Shown piece after piece: positions 1-12,680 of a DNA stretch of 64,000 nt. The DNA comes from Sepiola atlantica (Eukaryota; Mollusca; Cephalopoda; Sepiida; Sepiolidae), in contig OY744519.1 in assembly GCA_963556195.1 (NCBI GenBank), positions 105,812,500 through 105,876,499 of the forward strand. The letters are read 5' to 3'. The number at the start of each line of letters is the position of its first letter. Positions within the stretch are counted from its first letter, which is position 1. The notes under the pieces were generated by a model, which saw only the letters and a program-made list of their open reading frames with translations, was not told where the DNA came from and did not search any database. Both the position numbers and the translations under genes were made by a program.

Positions 1-1426
1 CTCTTCGATTAAATAGCAACATTATAACTCTCGTTGTTTTCTGTTCACGTAACGAATCTGTAGGCTGATAGAGCGAAAGGGTCGAAAATATACAAATGAA
101 AAAAACGACGACTAACAACAAACTGAACTTAATAAATGATTGCCAACACAGAATATTTTTCAGGCTTAAAATGCTATTGTTTGTGAGTCTGAATATTTTT
201 TTGCTGAATCTGCATGGTATGACGTGAGGAATCTATAGATGAAGACACTAATAACCACTCTATTGTAGTATACCCTCTATCACAGGAGGAGTAATCAATA
301 TCTAACGGTGAGGAAACCCCTATTTAATGTTACTCATATTGTACCATTACGGTAACCCCCCCCCCCAATTCTCTGAATTTATTAATTCATTCATAAATTA
401 GCCCCCCCCCATCAAAATATCTCAAATTAAAATAAAATATTAAAATTTAAATAAAAAAATATTGCTTTTTACTTATACCTGTACCCAGCTTTGCCTTTTA
501 CGTGTGTGCTCGGTGGGGTACAAATGTGTCTTTATTTTCAAACAGTTGTCCCCTTTGACCGCTAACTTCTGTTTCAAGGTCATGCATCATATTTTATTTA
601 TTTTGGTTTATAAATTTTAACTTAAAGATTTAAGATTTAAAAATTCTAATATTTAAAATAAGTGGCACTTAGATTTATCACCCATACACCTTTTATTCTG
701 CCGACATATTTTACGGTTGAACTTTTAATTTAGAATTAGATTTGATTTCATCCATTTCGATTAAATTAGATGCAGACTTGGTTACACCTGTATACATCAC
801 TAATGTATCACAATTCGTTAATTGAGCACAAAACTCATTAATTAAATAAGTAAATTTAAGAAACCCTACAAACAATATACTTACTAAAATATACGATAGT
901 TAAAAATGGTTTAAAAATGCATTAATTAAATTAAATTATTTCTAGCAAAATTAATTACTGATTATATAATACTGATTTAATTAATTTAACATTACACACT
1001 TATTGTTGAGCACATTATCTATTTGTAGGACAGAATATTACAATTATTGATTTAGTATTTGCTGCAGTACCGCTCACCTATATCTACGAGCCTGATTCTG
1101 TTGTAGTTACATCCTTATCAGCATCTATCTTGCTGGATTTTCGATAGTCGGACTTTTCTCTTGTGTTTACTATTTGACAAGGAGAGGACTCTCACGAAAT
1201 ATCAACTGATATACAATCATCCAGACACAATAAACAGTTAATACTATAATTGTCGTTTATTATGTAAAATTAAAAAGAAAAATAAATAGATAATTGTAAG
1301 ATCTCGCCTTCGATTGTTTATTTTCATTCTTCCAATCTCTCACCAATCCATCTCTCCACATTGTCTTCAGACTTCTAAATATATTTTATTATTATTTCCA
1401 GCAATGCTCCGAGCCAACTAAAATTA

Positions 1427-1430
<4 letters not shown>
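1..1430. other. AT-rich intergenic sequence, no gene seen
   Basis: I see no long frame, repeat copy or RNA-like structure here. Two short poly-C runs (about 357-366 and 403-410) are the only unusual composition. Confidence 0.5.

Positions 1431-1516
<86 letters not shown>
1431..1516. repeat. (TA)n microsatellite
   Basis: Uninterrupted TA dinucleotides over about 86 bases. Confidence 0.97.
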
Positions 1517-1519
<3 letters not shown>

Positions 1520-1966
1520 AACATAAACCGGTGCTGATTTATATTCTTACTTTAAATCTTTTCGGCAGCAAACGTTCACATACTCAGAAAAGGCAGATAA
1601 ATCATTTGCTTCTCATTTTTACACAAGACCTTTGAACTTTAAACAATCATTTCTTCCATTCCAATTAAGGCAGCTTGTCTGATCATCATTTGCTAAGCTT
1701 TTAATATTTTAAAAATGTATTTGTATGATGTTAACAACTTTAAGACGTCATTTTTTAAGCAGCGGAACGTAAAATTGAGTAGAAATGTCAGAGAAAGGAA
1801 AAGAAATTAGTTTAATATTCGGATGAAAAAAAATGTGGTAGGTTTGAATCAATGAAAGGTTAATATCTGTTACCACCTATCACTATTACAAAGAAAAGGT
1901 TGTCTATATGCATGATTGTATACACATGTGTATATGTATATGCCCCTTCTCCCTCTTTATCTCTAT

Positions 1967-3027
<1,061 letters not shown>

Positions 3028-3090
<63 letters not shown>
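3028..3090. repeat. (TA)n microsatellite
   Basis: About 63 bases of uninterrupted TA. Confidence 0.97.
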
Positions 3091-3093
<3 letters not shown>

Positions 3094-3259
3094 TATATAA
3101 GTATATTTATATGTTATATTTGCATTCCATAGAACATGGTGATATGCTAAACCATTCTTTTTATTGGTTTTAATAACTTCTTTTTTCTGTACCTCGATTA
3201 GTGTTTTACATCTCTCATTTTACACACGAAAGTAATTTATTAAAATTTAATATTCATTA

Positions 3260-3262
<3 letters not shown>

Positions 3263-3330
<68 letters not shown>
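3263..3330. repeat. (TA)n microsatellite
   Basis: About 68 bases of uninterrupted TA. Confidence 0.97.
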
Positions 3331-3333
<3 letters not shown>

Positions 3334-3895
3334 GTATATGTCATTTTCATAATGTTTATTATATATACATATATTTATTTATTTTTTTCTAAAATAATAA
3401 TTTTTTCGGCCGTTCCTTCTGTCTTCTTTAGTGTATGTAAAAGTATGCGTTGTACGGTGATTGTTTGTAGCAGAATAAAATTAGTAAGCCAATGAGGTGA
3501 AGAAATGTTTACATGCGTTCTGCATTATTTTTTTTCGCACCCTCTCAACAACAGCTGCACTCCGAGCTGTTTGGGGCGTGCCAGCAAGCTGGTCCCTCTC
3601 CATTGATATCCGGGCATTTTGTGTCGATTTAACTACTCCTTAATTTGTGTAACACATCGCATCTTCTTAAAACACCTGTCGAATCTAAGGCGATGACGGA
3701 AATGAACACTATTTAAAAAGAAGACTTCCAGAGGTGTTTCCGGTAGTGGATGGATCGGTGGACTAAGTGTGTGCAAACACAAGCGGCATACTTTAAAGGG
3801 GATTAGGAACTCAACCCCGTCACGTATTTGAAATATTTTTCTGGACTAAAGTCGGATACGTTTTAGACAGGCCTTGTATATACCTTCACATATAT
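3331..3895. other. Intergenic sequence, nothing recognised
   Basis: The section around 3540-3860 is less AT-rich than its surroundings, but no translated motif is recognisable in any frame. Confidence 0.4.
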
Positions 3896-4043
3896 GCATA
3901 TTTCCACATATATTCATACATACACCCCCAAACACATACATAAAATAACATACATGAACTTACATACATACATAATGCACACACACGTACACACATACAC
4001 ATACACACGCCACACACACACATATATACATATATATATGTAC

Positions 4044-4092
<49 letters not shown>
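3896..4092. repeat. Compound CA/TA/TG microsatellite
   Basis: Degenerate (CATA)n, then (CA)n, (TA)n and (TG)n. It directly abuts the palindromic repeat that follows. Confidence 0.9.
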
Positions 4093-4095
<3 letters not shown>

Positions 4096-4662
4096 AGAAG
4101 GATGAAAAGGAATTAGAAAAGCAAAAGTCAAATCTTTTTTCAATTCAGTTGCTCATAGCAAGGTATATTCCGCAAAAAGGCAATTTATTCAAGTTAAATT
4201 TTTCCTTAAGCCAGGCTCTTCAAAGATCAACATCTTATCATCAGAATAAGTCGCTGGGATAGATAAGTTGGCAAAGGCCAAAATTCATAATTTGAGAAAG
4301 TAAAATAAAAATTGTAGGGAAAGAAACACAAAGCAAAACTCTGCCCGATTTCACTTTCTCCACTGGACTTTTTTATACCGGACTTTTTTGCAATCGGATA
4401 TTTGTTTGCACTCGGGCAGAGTTTTGCCTAGTGTTTCTTTTGATCTTTGAAAAGCCTGGCTTAAGGAAAAATTTAACTTGAATAAATTGCATTTTTGCGG
4501 AATATACCTTGCTATTAGCAACTAAATTGAAAAAAGATTTGACTTTTGCTTTTCTAATTCCTTTTCATCCTTCTACATATCTATCTGCTCTATCCTTGAT
4601 ATTGAGCTGTATACTTTTCACAATAGGTTTTACCTTTCCTTAAAGTTCGCTTTAAGTTCACC

Positions 4663-4665
<3 letters not shown>
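4093..4665. repeat. Palindromic dispersed repeat, family A copy 1
   Basis: The left arm (about 4093-4229) is repeated in inverse orientation at about 4441-4577 with few mismatches; GATGAAAAGGAATTAG and TTTTTCCTTAAGCCAGGC mark the arms. A second inner inverted pair (AAACTCTGCCCGA near 4338-4350 and its complement near 4413-4426) lies in the spacer, which also carries about 90 bases (4230-4319) with no partner. The outer extension 4578-4665 ends at a (TA)n tract. A single-orientation copy lies at 6053-6470 and diverged relatives lie at 23.6 and 26.2 kb. No coding capacity is seen, so it looks like a fold-back or MITE-type non-autonomous element. Confidence 0.8.
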
Positions 4666-4668
<3 letters not shown>

Positions 4669-4743
<75 letters not shown>

Positions 4744-4751
4744 ATATATAT
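4669..4751. repeat. (TA)n microsatellite
   Basis: TA tract with one TTTA interruption; it abuts the outer end of the palindromic repeat. Confidence 0.97.
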
Positions 4752-5082
4752 ATGGAGAGAGACGAAGATAGATTACAAAGAAAGGATATTTTTCCTAATT
4801 TAGGCAGGTCATAAAATGCCAAAAGATACCGACAGTATATATATATATACTCTTCCCTTATGGGTAGAGCACTCTGGCCTGGTACATTGTAATTTTCACT
4901 TATCGTTAAGGCAATAAATTTCCATAAATAATATAAGATATAAGATATAATTTCTTACACTGCTATTACGATTTTTATTTAGTTTAGTAGGTAGGACACC
5001 TGATCAAATGACTGGGATCCCATTTTCAAATCTATTTTTAGCCACACTGATGAGTTGTACTGGAGATTAAAGGCGGATCTCT

Positions 5083-5083
<1 letters not shown>

Positions 5084-5116
<33 letters not shown>
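5084..5116. repeat. (TA)n microsatellite
   Basis: About 33 bases of TA immediately before the TIR element at 5117. Confidence 0.95.
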
Positions 5117-5119
<3 letters not shown>

Positions 5120-5656
5120 ATCAGATTTAAAACAAGATAAGCGATGCGAGATTTTTTCAATATATTAAACATTGATGATTTTTTATTTAAATCAAATATT
5201 TCGACATAAACATGTCTTCTTCAGTGTTTACAGAAATTTTTTCCATCATTGCTGCGATCTCTGGATCGACCAAGCCGATTAGAGATCACAAAATCTCTCG
5301 ATGACAATGGAGTGTTTTTTTGCTAGTCCGAAGGTAGCATACACGCTGGTACGTGGCAGTATAATAAATCCGTTTGGCCTACGACGAGTGAAAATTATGT
5401 AATAAGATTTTAAACTAGATAAGCGATGCGAGAATAATAAAATATTTATGATTCTTTAAAATTTAAATGAAATATTTTGACATAAACTTGTCTTACTCAG
5501 TGTTTAGAGACATTTTTTTCTTTTTCATTGTTGATATCAACCAATCGCCCAGGACGCCCAGATATCACAAAATTTCCGGTTGGCAATTGAGTGTTTTACA
5601 CGCTAGTAGGTGCCAGTTTAATCACATCGCTTATCTGGTATTAAATCTGATTACGT
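5117..5656. mobile_element. Tandem pair of a MITE-like TIR element
   Basis: Two direct copies start at 5117 (GTAATCAGATTTAAAACAAG) and about 5396 (GTAATAAGATTTTAAACTAG), each followed by ATAAGCGATGCGAG. The distal end at 5630-5656 (CGCTTATCTGGTATTAAATC...) is the inverse complement of the start, giving terminal inverted repeats of about 27 bases. The first copy lacks this distal end. Shared internal words are TTTCGACATAAAC/TTTTGACATAAAC and GTCTT.CTCAGTGTTTA. No transposase frame is present, so it is non-autonomous; the superfamily cannot be named. Confidence 0.75.
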
Positions 5657-5964
5657 AACTTTCCCTTGTCGATGCTTTCAAGTAGCCCAAACAGATTATC
5701 AGTGCATGAGTGGCGATTGCAAGCGGTTGCATGCGTTCAAACGCAGTTGGTAGATACAGCTTATAATCACGAGACTAACGTCTATGCTCACACAGCTGCG
5801 AGAAATCACCACATACAGTAATTGAAATTAACGAACATTTATGCGAGTGGCGGGGGAAATCGTTTTGTTATCGATAGTGTTCAACGCTCGAGCGAAACTT
5901 TGCATAATGTCTAGGATGACAGCAATCTTGTAATTCCAAACAGGGCCTTACTATTAAGACTATA

Positions 5965-5971
<7 letters not shown>

Positions 5972-6052
<81 letters not shown>
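5972..6052. repeat. (TA)n microsatellite
   Basis: About 80 bases of uninterrupted TA, directly abutting family A copy 2. Confidence 0.97.
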
Positions 6053-6056
<4 letters not shown>

Positions 6057-6470
6057 AGACCACTAAAAGCGAACTTTTAGGGAAGGTAAAACCTATTCTG
6101 AAAGTATACAGCTCAATATACAGGATAGAGCAGATAGATGGGTAATAAGGTGAAAAGGAATTAGAAAAACGAAAGGCAGATCCGTTTTTCAATTCAGTTG
6201 CTCAATGCAAGGTATATTCTGCGAAAAGGCAATTTATTCAATTAATTTTTCTATTAATTTTTCCTTAAGCCAGGCTTTTCAAAGATCAAAATCTTATCAT
6301 CAGAGGAAATTGCGTGGATAGATAAGTTGGCAAAGGCCAAGATTTAAAATTTGAAAAGGTGAAACAAAGATTGTGAGGAAAAACAAATCAAAACGCTGCC
6401 AGAATGCAAGCAAATGTCCGATTGCAAAAAAAATCCGGTGTCCAAAAATTTCAGCGGTGAAAGTGATTTG
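6053..6470 (+). repeat. Dispersed repeat, family A copy 2
   Basis: Its first part matches the complement of 4540-4660 (GGTAAAACCTATT, GTATACAGCTCAATAT, GGATAGAGCAGATAGAT). The rest matches 4100-4420 in the same orientation (GAAAAGGAATTAGAAAA, TTCCTTAAGCCAGGCT, GATAAGTTGGCAAAGGCCAA). Unlike copy 1 it is present in one orientation only. It has no coding capacity. Confidence 0.8.
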
Positions 6471-6494
6471 TAGGTAGGTCGTTAGAAGGCACGA

Positions 6495-6665
6495 GAAATA
6501 AAATGAGGGGTTTCAAAGTTAAAATCCAGGTACGGCGAAAAGTAGATAGAATCGAGATGGTAAAAAGTCCAATAGAGGAACCCTCTATTGGACTTTTTAC
6601 CATCTCGATTCTATCTACTTTTCGCCGTACCTGGATTTTAACTTTGAAACCCCTCATTTTATTTC
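6495..6665. repeat. Perfect 84-bp inverted repeat, 3-base spacer
   Basis: Bases 6495-6578 are the exact inverse complement of 6582-6665, with the spacer AAC. I checked the arms base by base and found no mismatch. The first and last bases of the arms are GAAATAAAATGAGG and its complement. Because the arms are identical, both strands give almost the same open frame, so those frames are not independent genes. The structure could form a cruciform in DNA or an 84-bp hairpin if transcribed. Confidence 0.97.
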
Positions 6666-6669
6666 GTAG

Positions 6670-8350
6670 GTTCAACAAGGCTCAGTAAAACGTGAGGTGG
6701 AAAATATTATCCATTTTAAAGAAGACTTCCCGGGCTGGAAATCACAAAATAAGTCTATACTATTTAAAAAAAAAAAATTATTCTTACCGCTACCCTTCAA
6801 ATATATTTTGCCTTATCATAAGTAATGCCATCTGATTGAATACCCACCCTTGCTCATATCCCTCCCGGCACATTTTGGTATTTTTAACTCTTCCTTCCCG
6901 CACTCATTGACTTGCCCTCCCCCTTCCCTCTACCCCATTTCTAGTTGAACCCTAATTCACACTAGTCTCTGCTTTCATCTTTAAGCGACCCATCCCTTAT
7001 AATCACAATCTAAGTTTAAATTGCATTTACTGTCACACCCGCACCCTTTTCTTCCCTTACACCCCACTCCTTCCTAGCTTGCCGGCTGGTCTCATATGTG
7101 TTTTTGCCATTCTTCAAACGGTTCTGTTTTTCGACGAGCAATCTGAAGTTTGGGCCAAACCTCTTTATATTATTCGCTGTCTCATCGTCAGTATAGACTT
7201 ATTTTGTGATTTTCAGCCCAGCAAGGCTTCTTTCAATTCAGGAAAGATCAAGGAGACGATCGTCAAAGAGATGAGCCCACGATATAAGGGTTGAGGCTGT
7301 TGAGCCGTTTATAACAGCTGAAAAACCGGCTCAAGACCGGCTCAAGACCGTGATTAATAGCGGACTATTGTTCTCCAGCATGTGGCGAAGCTCTCTGAAG
7401 TATTCCAAAAAGTCAAGAAAGGCAAATAAAGTTCGTCCCGATTTGCTCTGTATTCATTTTATATTCTGGAACTATTCTTTTGGACAAACTGAATGTTTCT
7501 ATATTCTATCACTGATGAATGAGATTACTTAATGACGAGAAGAAAGAAAGTTTAAAAACTAAATAATCCATCTTTTAATATTAGCAAATATATTTGAAAA
7601 TGCTTTTAAGGTTTCCTACATAACAGCATCAAGATCACGCAACGTTGTGTCTTTTAAGAACCGTGATGCGCGTAATCGATAAAATAGAAGATAACTTGGG
7701 AATACAACTTATGTGGATTGTTCTGAAAAGGTTTTAATGAAAAATTGAAGGCAATGGAATCAGTTTCAGTCTACAAGATTGCCAACCAATTCTATTGAGA
7801 CAATCCCTGTGTGATCGGAAATAGAGCAGGATAGTTAATGAGTATTATAACCTATGTGGGAACGTGATGTATGTCAAGGGGGTCGGTAGGTGTCGCGTTT
7901 CGGATGAGATTGATTGTTTTGGTTATTTCAAGTTACAGACTAAAAATGGCATTTGTAAACACTTAATTGTGTTAATTTTGAAGTATTCCGATTTAAGAAC
8001 TGTATTGAAACAATTCCAAAATTAAGTCACTTTTTCTCCTCAAACTGGGGTTGGGGAGTTGAATGCATCTGTAAAGTAGTCGTGCAACCAGAAAATGTTG
8101 ATATTTAACTTGCAACAAATTGTAAACTTTAGCTAAACACCCTTTCTTATTTACCAATATCTTCATTTCTGCTGCAGCAATTTTCGATTTGGTGACTTGT
8201 AAAGAACAAAGGACAACGTTACACGATAAAAATATCGGACATTCTATGTCAACAAATATTTTCTAAAATATATAACAACAGCGGCAGTAAATTCTTACAG
8301 TGCCTATATTTCACCGATCACTTACATCAAATGATACACAGACATACATG
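6670..8350. other. Intergenic sequence, no gene seen
   Basis: Apart from a C/T-rich stretch at about 6780-7080, I see no repeat partner within the window and no protein motif. The short open frames (for example 71 codons at 7079) do not resemble a known family. Confidence 0.4.
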
Positions 8351-8414
8351 CACACACACACACACACACAAGTGTAACATTTATTCCCCCACATACAGAT
8401 GCAAAGTCCGTCAT

Positions 8415-8490
<76 letters not shown>
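8351..8490. repeat. (CA)n and (TCA)n microsatellites
   Basis: (CA)10 at 8351-8370, and a 74-base (ATC/TCA)n tract at 8417-8490. Read on the minus strand, the second is a (TGA)n tail directly after the LINE end at 8515-8960, as expected for RTE-like LINEs whose 3' ends are short tandem repeats. The poly-Met open frame across it is an artefact. Confidence 0.93.
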
Positions 8491-8514
8491 TATAATAATA
8501 ACCACTAAGGTTTG

Positions 8515-8960
8515 TTATCACTCCTGAAGGAGAGACCTCTCCCTGGTATCCTTCCCTCTTGTTTTGTCCTTTGCTAGGCGGTGCCATGTAAGACCCAGTT
8601 GGCTGTCGAGGTCGCCTCTCCGACGCTGCTGAGGTCGTCGAGGTCGTCTCTCTTCCTCTTGGTCTTCACCATTGCTACGGGGTACATTTTGTCGCTGTAA
8701 GTGTCCACCTGTTATCTGTATATCTCTAAATGTGACCTGATAATCTATGTTAAGCCGTTCGTATGCTGGTGATGATGTCGTTTTCTACATGATACAAGTG
8801 TTGCTTTTCCTTTCTAGTAGACTGATGTCGAGCATAATGCGTCCAATTTGGCATTGTGCTACTCTTGGCCTTTTTTTCCCTGCATTATTTTAGTGGCCAT
8901 ATTTTGCTACTATATGTCATAAAATTCATGAAATATTCATAAAACATTTTTAGTTTAATG
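8515..8960 (-). pseudogene. 3' end of a LINE open reading frame (remnant)
   Basis: The minus strand around 8690-8520 encodes an Arg/Glu-rich stretch followed by GDLDSQLGLTWHRLAKD. This matches the C-terminal tail of reverse transcriptases of non-LTR retrotransposons, where a basic GRPRxRWxDDL-type segment precedes a WxxLAxDRxxW-type segment. The frame runs to stops just before the (TGA)n tail. Upstream minus-strand sequence to about 8960 probably belongs to the same element but is too decayed to read. The sister remnant at 36727-37390 has the same simple-repeat tail. Clade assignment (RTE-like) is inferred. Confidence 0.6.
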
Positions 8961-10465
8961 TTCATAGTTGACTTTCTATTTTTCATGATGTGGTCTCCTT
9001 TGGAAAAGTTTGTCTAAAAGAAAAGAAAATATATACTTACTTATGGGCAACTTTTTCCAAAGTAGACAACATAAGTAACTATATTTTATCATGTATTTGT
9101 AACTATGCTGATACTGAGGAATTACTTTATTTAATCAGATATCCGTAAGTGTAAATTGTATATTGTTATAGCATCAGTGAACCCCAAAAAGAAATTCGAG
9201 CAGATATTTCTCAAGTGTCGTTGGGGCTGTGCGCCAAAGTATGCCGCACAGTCCCTAAAAGATTAACAAAGTCCATGTAGCTCTATGGAGAGAACGCAAA
9301 GCATTACTAAATGTTTTAATAATCGTCATCTTTTATGTCGAAAACAACTTAAATGTTCCCTTCGTTAGTTTCCATATTGAATATTTACCCTATGTTACAT
9401 GTATTATGTTGTAATTAAATGGTATAGGTACTTATAGCGCACCTCGGATACATGATGTCCTAAAACGTTGGAAATGTTTCTTTAATCTTTAAAACATTTT
9501 TAATAGATTTCATTGGTAGACAGTTAAAGTATGGAAAGTTCATATTAAGTGGTTCTGTGAAATATTGTCAAAGCATCATTTGGAGAAAAGAAAGTGATTT
9601 CCAGATGATCTAATGAAATGTGACCGTCTCGATATTACCGCCCCCCCCCCGCTGACCTCACACCGGTGGAGTTCTAGTTTGGGAATACGTCGAAGGTCAG
9701 AGTGCTTCATTGCATCTAATTATGACATTTTCAAAAACATTGAAGAAGAATGCACAAGTTTCACGTGTGCTAAGTTGGACAACAGTGTGGCGTATTGATT
9801 TTATGTTGGGTGTCAAATGTAATTATTTTGGGAACGTGTTTTAAAAAGCTTACTTTACTCATCCCTCGCCCCTCACCTTCTACACCGCCATATTACACGG
9901 CCCTGATTCCTTAACCCTTTTGTTTTCCTCATCTCAAGGCTATTTTTAAACAGATTCAATAAACATGTCTCATGTCCCGTCCCCCTTCATAATTTAAATT
10001 AATTCTAGCCGCTACCAATGTTCGACCCCATTCCTTCTACAATTATTGAAATATTTCTCCCCCTACCAAATTATCTTATAACTCACACCGCCACCATTTC
10101 CACTGCAACCATCTAATTGTATTTCCTAATTTATTTTAGCCATAGCGGCGGAAAGTTTAAGCTAACCCGCCACCACCTATTGTTTCAAACAGTTTGTACT
10201 TGTGTGTGTTTTTCTTCAGACAATCATTCCGAAAAAGTCTTTAAATCAACACGAAATGTTCATGAATACATAACTAATATTTGTTGGTTTCCTTTTTCAA
10301 TTTCCATTAGGTCGGAACACTTTTTTCTATTCTTTATCATAGCTTTGTTAATTTAAAAAAATGAAATGAACTATTTCCAGAATGTTTTGGAAACGACCGT
10401 ACGCCATACTAAACTTGATGTTCTAATTCTTGGAACAATTGTAATATTCTAATTCATTAAATCCT

Positions 10466-10467
<2 letters not shown>
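8961..10467. other. Intergenic sequence, no gene seen
   Basis: Mostly AT-rich. The C/T-rich part at about 9850-10110 resembles 2600-2690 and is a diverged dispersed repeat of unknown type. A poly-C run lies at about 9642-9651. Confidence 0.4.

Positions 10468-10544
<77 letters not shown>
10468..10544. repeat. (TA)n microsatellite
   Basis: About 77 bases of uninterrupted TA. Confidence 0.97.
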
Positions 10545-10546
<2 letters not shown>

Positions 10547-11401
10547 AGCTCTCTAGTAGAGAAATAATGCTGTTCACTTTCTATATTATATGGCTTCCAT
10601 ATATCTATATCTATAGCAGAGATTTGTCGAGATAACTGATAGTGTTAGCGTAAACAAGTAGACATGAGTGCTATAACCTCTCTTACTGTAAGGATGAATG
10701 TTGGTAGCTTAGTTGTAAGATTCCATTTAGCTGATCACAGATACAACTGATATAGTGATCTAGCGCAGAAAACATTTGGCAAGCTCTAACACACTAATGT
10801 TGTGATACAACGATTAAGCGGTTTGTTAATTAATGTATATATTTATATATCGATATATATATTATAATAAATGTGATTTAATCAACGTTTGCTTACCTAA
10901 GGTATTTGTATATACTTTAATTACATGAAATACATGTAAAATGGTTAAAATGCCTTCTAGTAGTTTTATTTCAATCTATCAAGCACTCGCACGTACATCG
11001 TTTAGCCTTCTTTTTTCTCTTTCGAAAATTTGCCTACAGTTTAATTGTTTCCTGGCTAGCTGCCTCCCTGAAACTTTACCTTTCATAATGGGCCGCTCTA
11101 GGTGAAATAACTAGTTCGGAATTTGTTTCACTCCTACACTCTCGCCACGCCAGGGTTTTCTTTTTTTAACATTTTAACATTTCCCTGCTAACATGTGTAT
11201 ATGTCTGTATAGATACTGTCTTTTACTTCTCGCGAGTAAGCCTTAATCAAATAAGATGAAATATCGATTTTCTCACACATAACTACGTGATATTTTTTCA
11301 GGTGTTCTTTATAGATATCGCCTGTTATTCACCGTTCATATTTTCATTTTAATAGATTCTGTTGTTGGATTTTTGTTCCCACGTTTTATCTAACACACAC
11401 A

Positions 11402-11403
<2 letters not shown>
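10545..11403. other. Intergenic sequence, no gene seen
   Basis: No frame over 60 codons and no repeat partner was noticed. Confidence 0.4.

Positions 11404-11464
<61 letters not shown>
11404..11464. repeat. (TA)n microsatellite
   Basis: About 60 bases of TA. Confidence 0.97.
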
Positions 11465-11467
<3 letters not shown>

Positions 11468-12211
11468 TCAACGTTTGTGAGTTTATACAAATGTATATAG
11501 TAACAGTTCGAACATTAACATAGGTTTCACTATGGTGTTAATCTTTTCAATGAATTTAATAACACCATATGAATTTTCGTTCGATTACATCTGCGATCAC
11601 GAGGGGCAATTATCGGTTTGGTCCATAAAAGTATGAAATATATTATAACATAAAAAAACGAAATTTATTTTATAAATAAAGGTTTCAACGTTTCATAAAA
11701 CAAAAATAAAATAAAACAAAGAATATTAGAGTAAAAAAAATGCATTTAACCCTTTAAACCTTACGAAATGCCTATAATATAATATTCAACTAACATTTGA
11801 CAAACTGAAACTTGTTTCACATCTGCAATGAGCCTGCTGGTTAGCGCGAGTAGGTATTGGGATAATGTTGCAGCAGCGCACTCGCTAAATAGGTAATCAG
11901 TATCGTCGCTGTCACAAGAGCTTAAACTTTTATCTGCTCATTATAATGGTAAGTAAAAGAACATTAATAAATAAATATTACGTGTTTTTTTTCTTAATAA
12001 TCAAGCACTCTGCTTTGATTCTAACCTTACACACAGTGAAGTGTGGTTGGAAACACATCCGAGGAGACCTAGTTAAGATCGAAATAACTTATAATGTGTA
12101 CAATTCGAATGTGTATCTAGTCTTTTTCAACCTCATAACTTATTCATGCTCTGTTAGAACGGACATAGAGCTCTCTGATTCGAATTACTATCGAAAATAA
12201 TCGAACCTGAA

Positions 12212-12214
<3 letters not shown>
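11465..12214. other. Intergenic sequence, no gene seen
   Basis: Only short frames without recognisable motifs are present. Confidence 0.4.

Positions 12215-12279
<65 letters not shown>
12215..12279. repeat. (TA)n microsatellite
   Basis: About 65 bases of TA, abutting the dispersed repeat that follows. Confidence 0.97.
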
Positions 12280-12283
<4 letters not shown>

Positions 12284-12560
12284 GAGAGAGACCTTCCTCC
12301 AGTGTCAGGCGTAATTTCCATAAATCGCGCTTTTTTTTCAGAGACTATTGAACACATAACTGCGGTACTGCTTCTCTGCAGGTTACAACATGATCGTCAT
12401 TAAATCCAATGTCAACAAATATTTGTATTAAACTGTCCCATTCGTAATCAAACTTACTTATACGATGGATTGTTCATCATATTTCGGCTGACAATAGTTC
12501 CATCTCATTAACTCTTATCTTCGAGTGGTTTGATACGAGGTTGCTCAATATTTATAAAAA
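12280..12560 (+). repeat. Dispersed repeat, family E copy 1
   Basis: Shares word order with 29775-30100: a sequence around GGCGTAATTTCCAT, then GTCAACAAATATTTGT, then TTTCGGCTGACAATAG and TTCCATCTCATTAACTC. Further copies are at 29030-29240 (minus) and 48300-48500. No protein family is recognised in it. Confidence 0.6.
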
Positions 12561-12611
12561 TAGTGTTTGTTAAAATTGTACAACATAGTTTTAAAAATTA
12601 AACAAAAATTA

Positions 12612-12680
12612 TCGTAATAGATTCGATGGGATTTGAACCCGGCAGTGGTGCTTTTATAGTCAGGACCGCTGGCAATATTA
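12612..12680 (-). repeat. Possible tRNA-like fragment (SINE head or tRNA relic)
   Basis: On the minus strand GGGTTCAAATCCC (12628-12640) is a good match to a tRNA T-arm and B box, preceded by GGTCCTGACTATAAAAGCACC, which could be an anticodon arm. I could not fold a complete cloverleaf, and the 5' half is not recognisable. Confidence 0.3.

Noticed and set aside
8417..8490. Possible CRISPR-like array from regularly repeated words
   Set aside because: It is a pure trinucleotide repeat with no spacers. The tandem arrays at 18, 20.6, 32.3 and 54 kb also lack the repeat-spacer pattern, and the DNA is eukaryotic.
8311..8505. Poly-methionine frame on the minus strand
   Set aside because: It is the (TGA)n tail read in one frame, not a gene.
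12612..12680. Functional tRNA gene
   Set aside because: There is a good T-arm, but no convincing acceptor stem or D-arm could be paired by eye.
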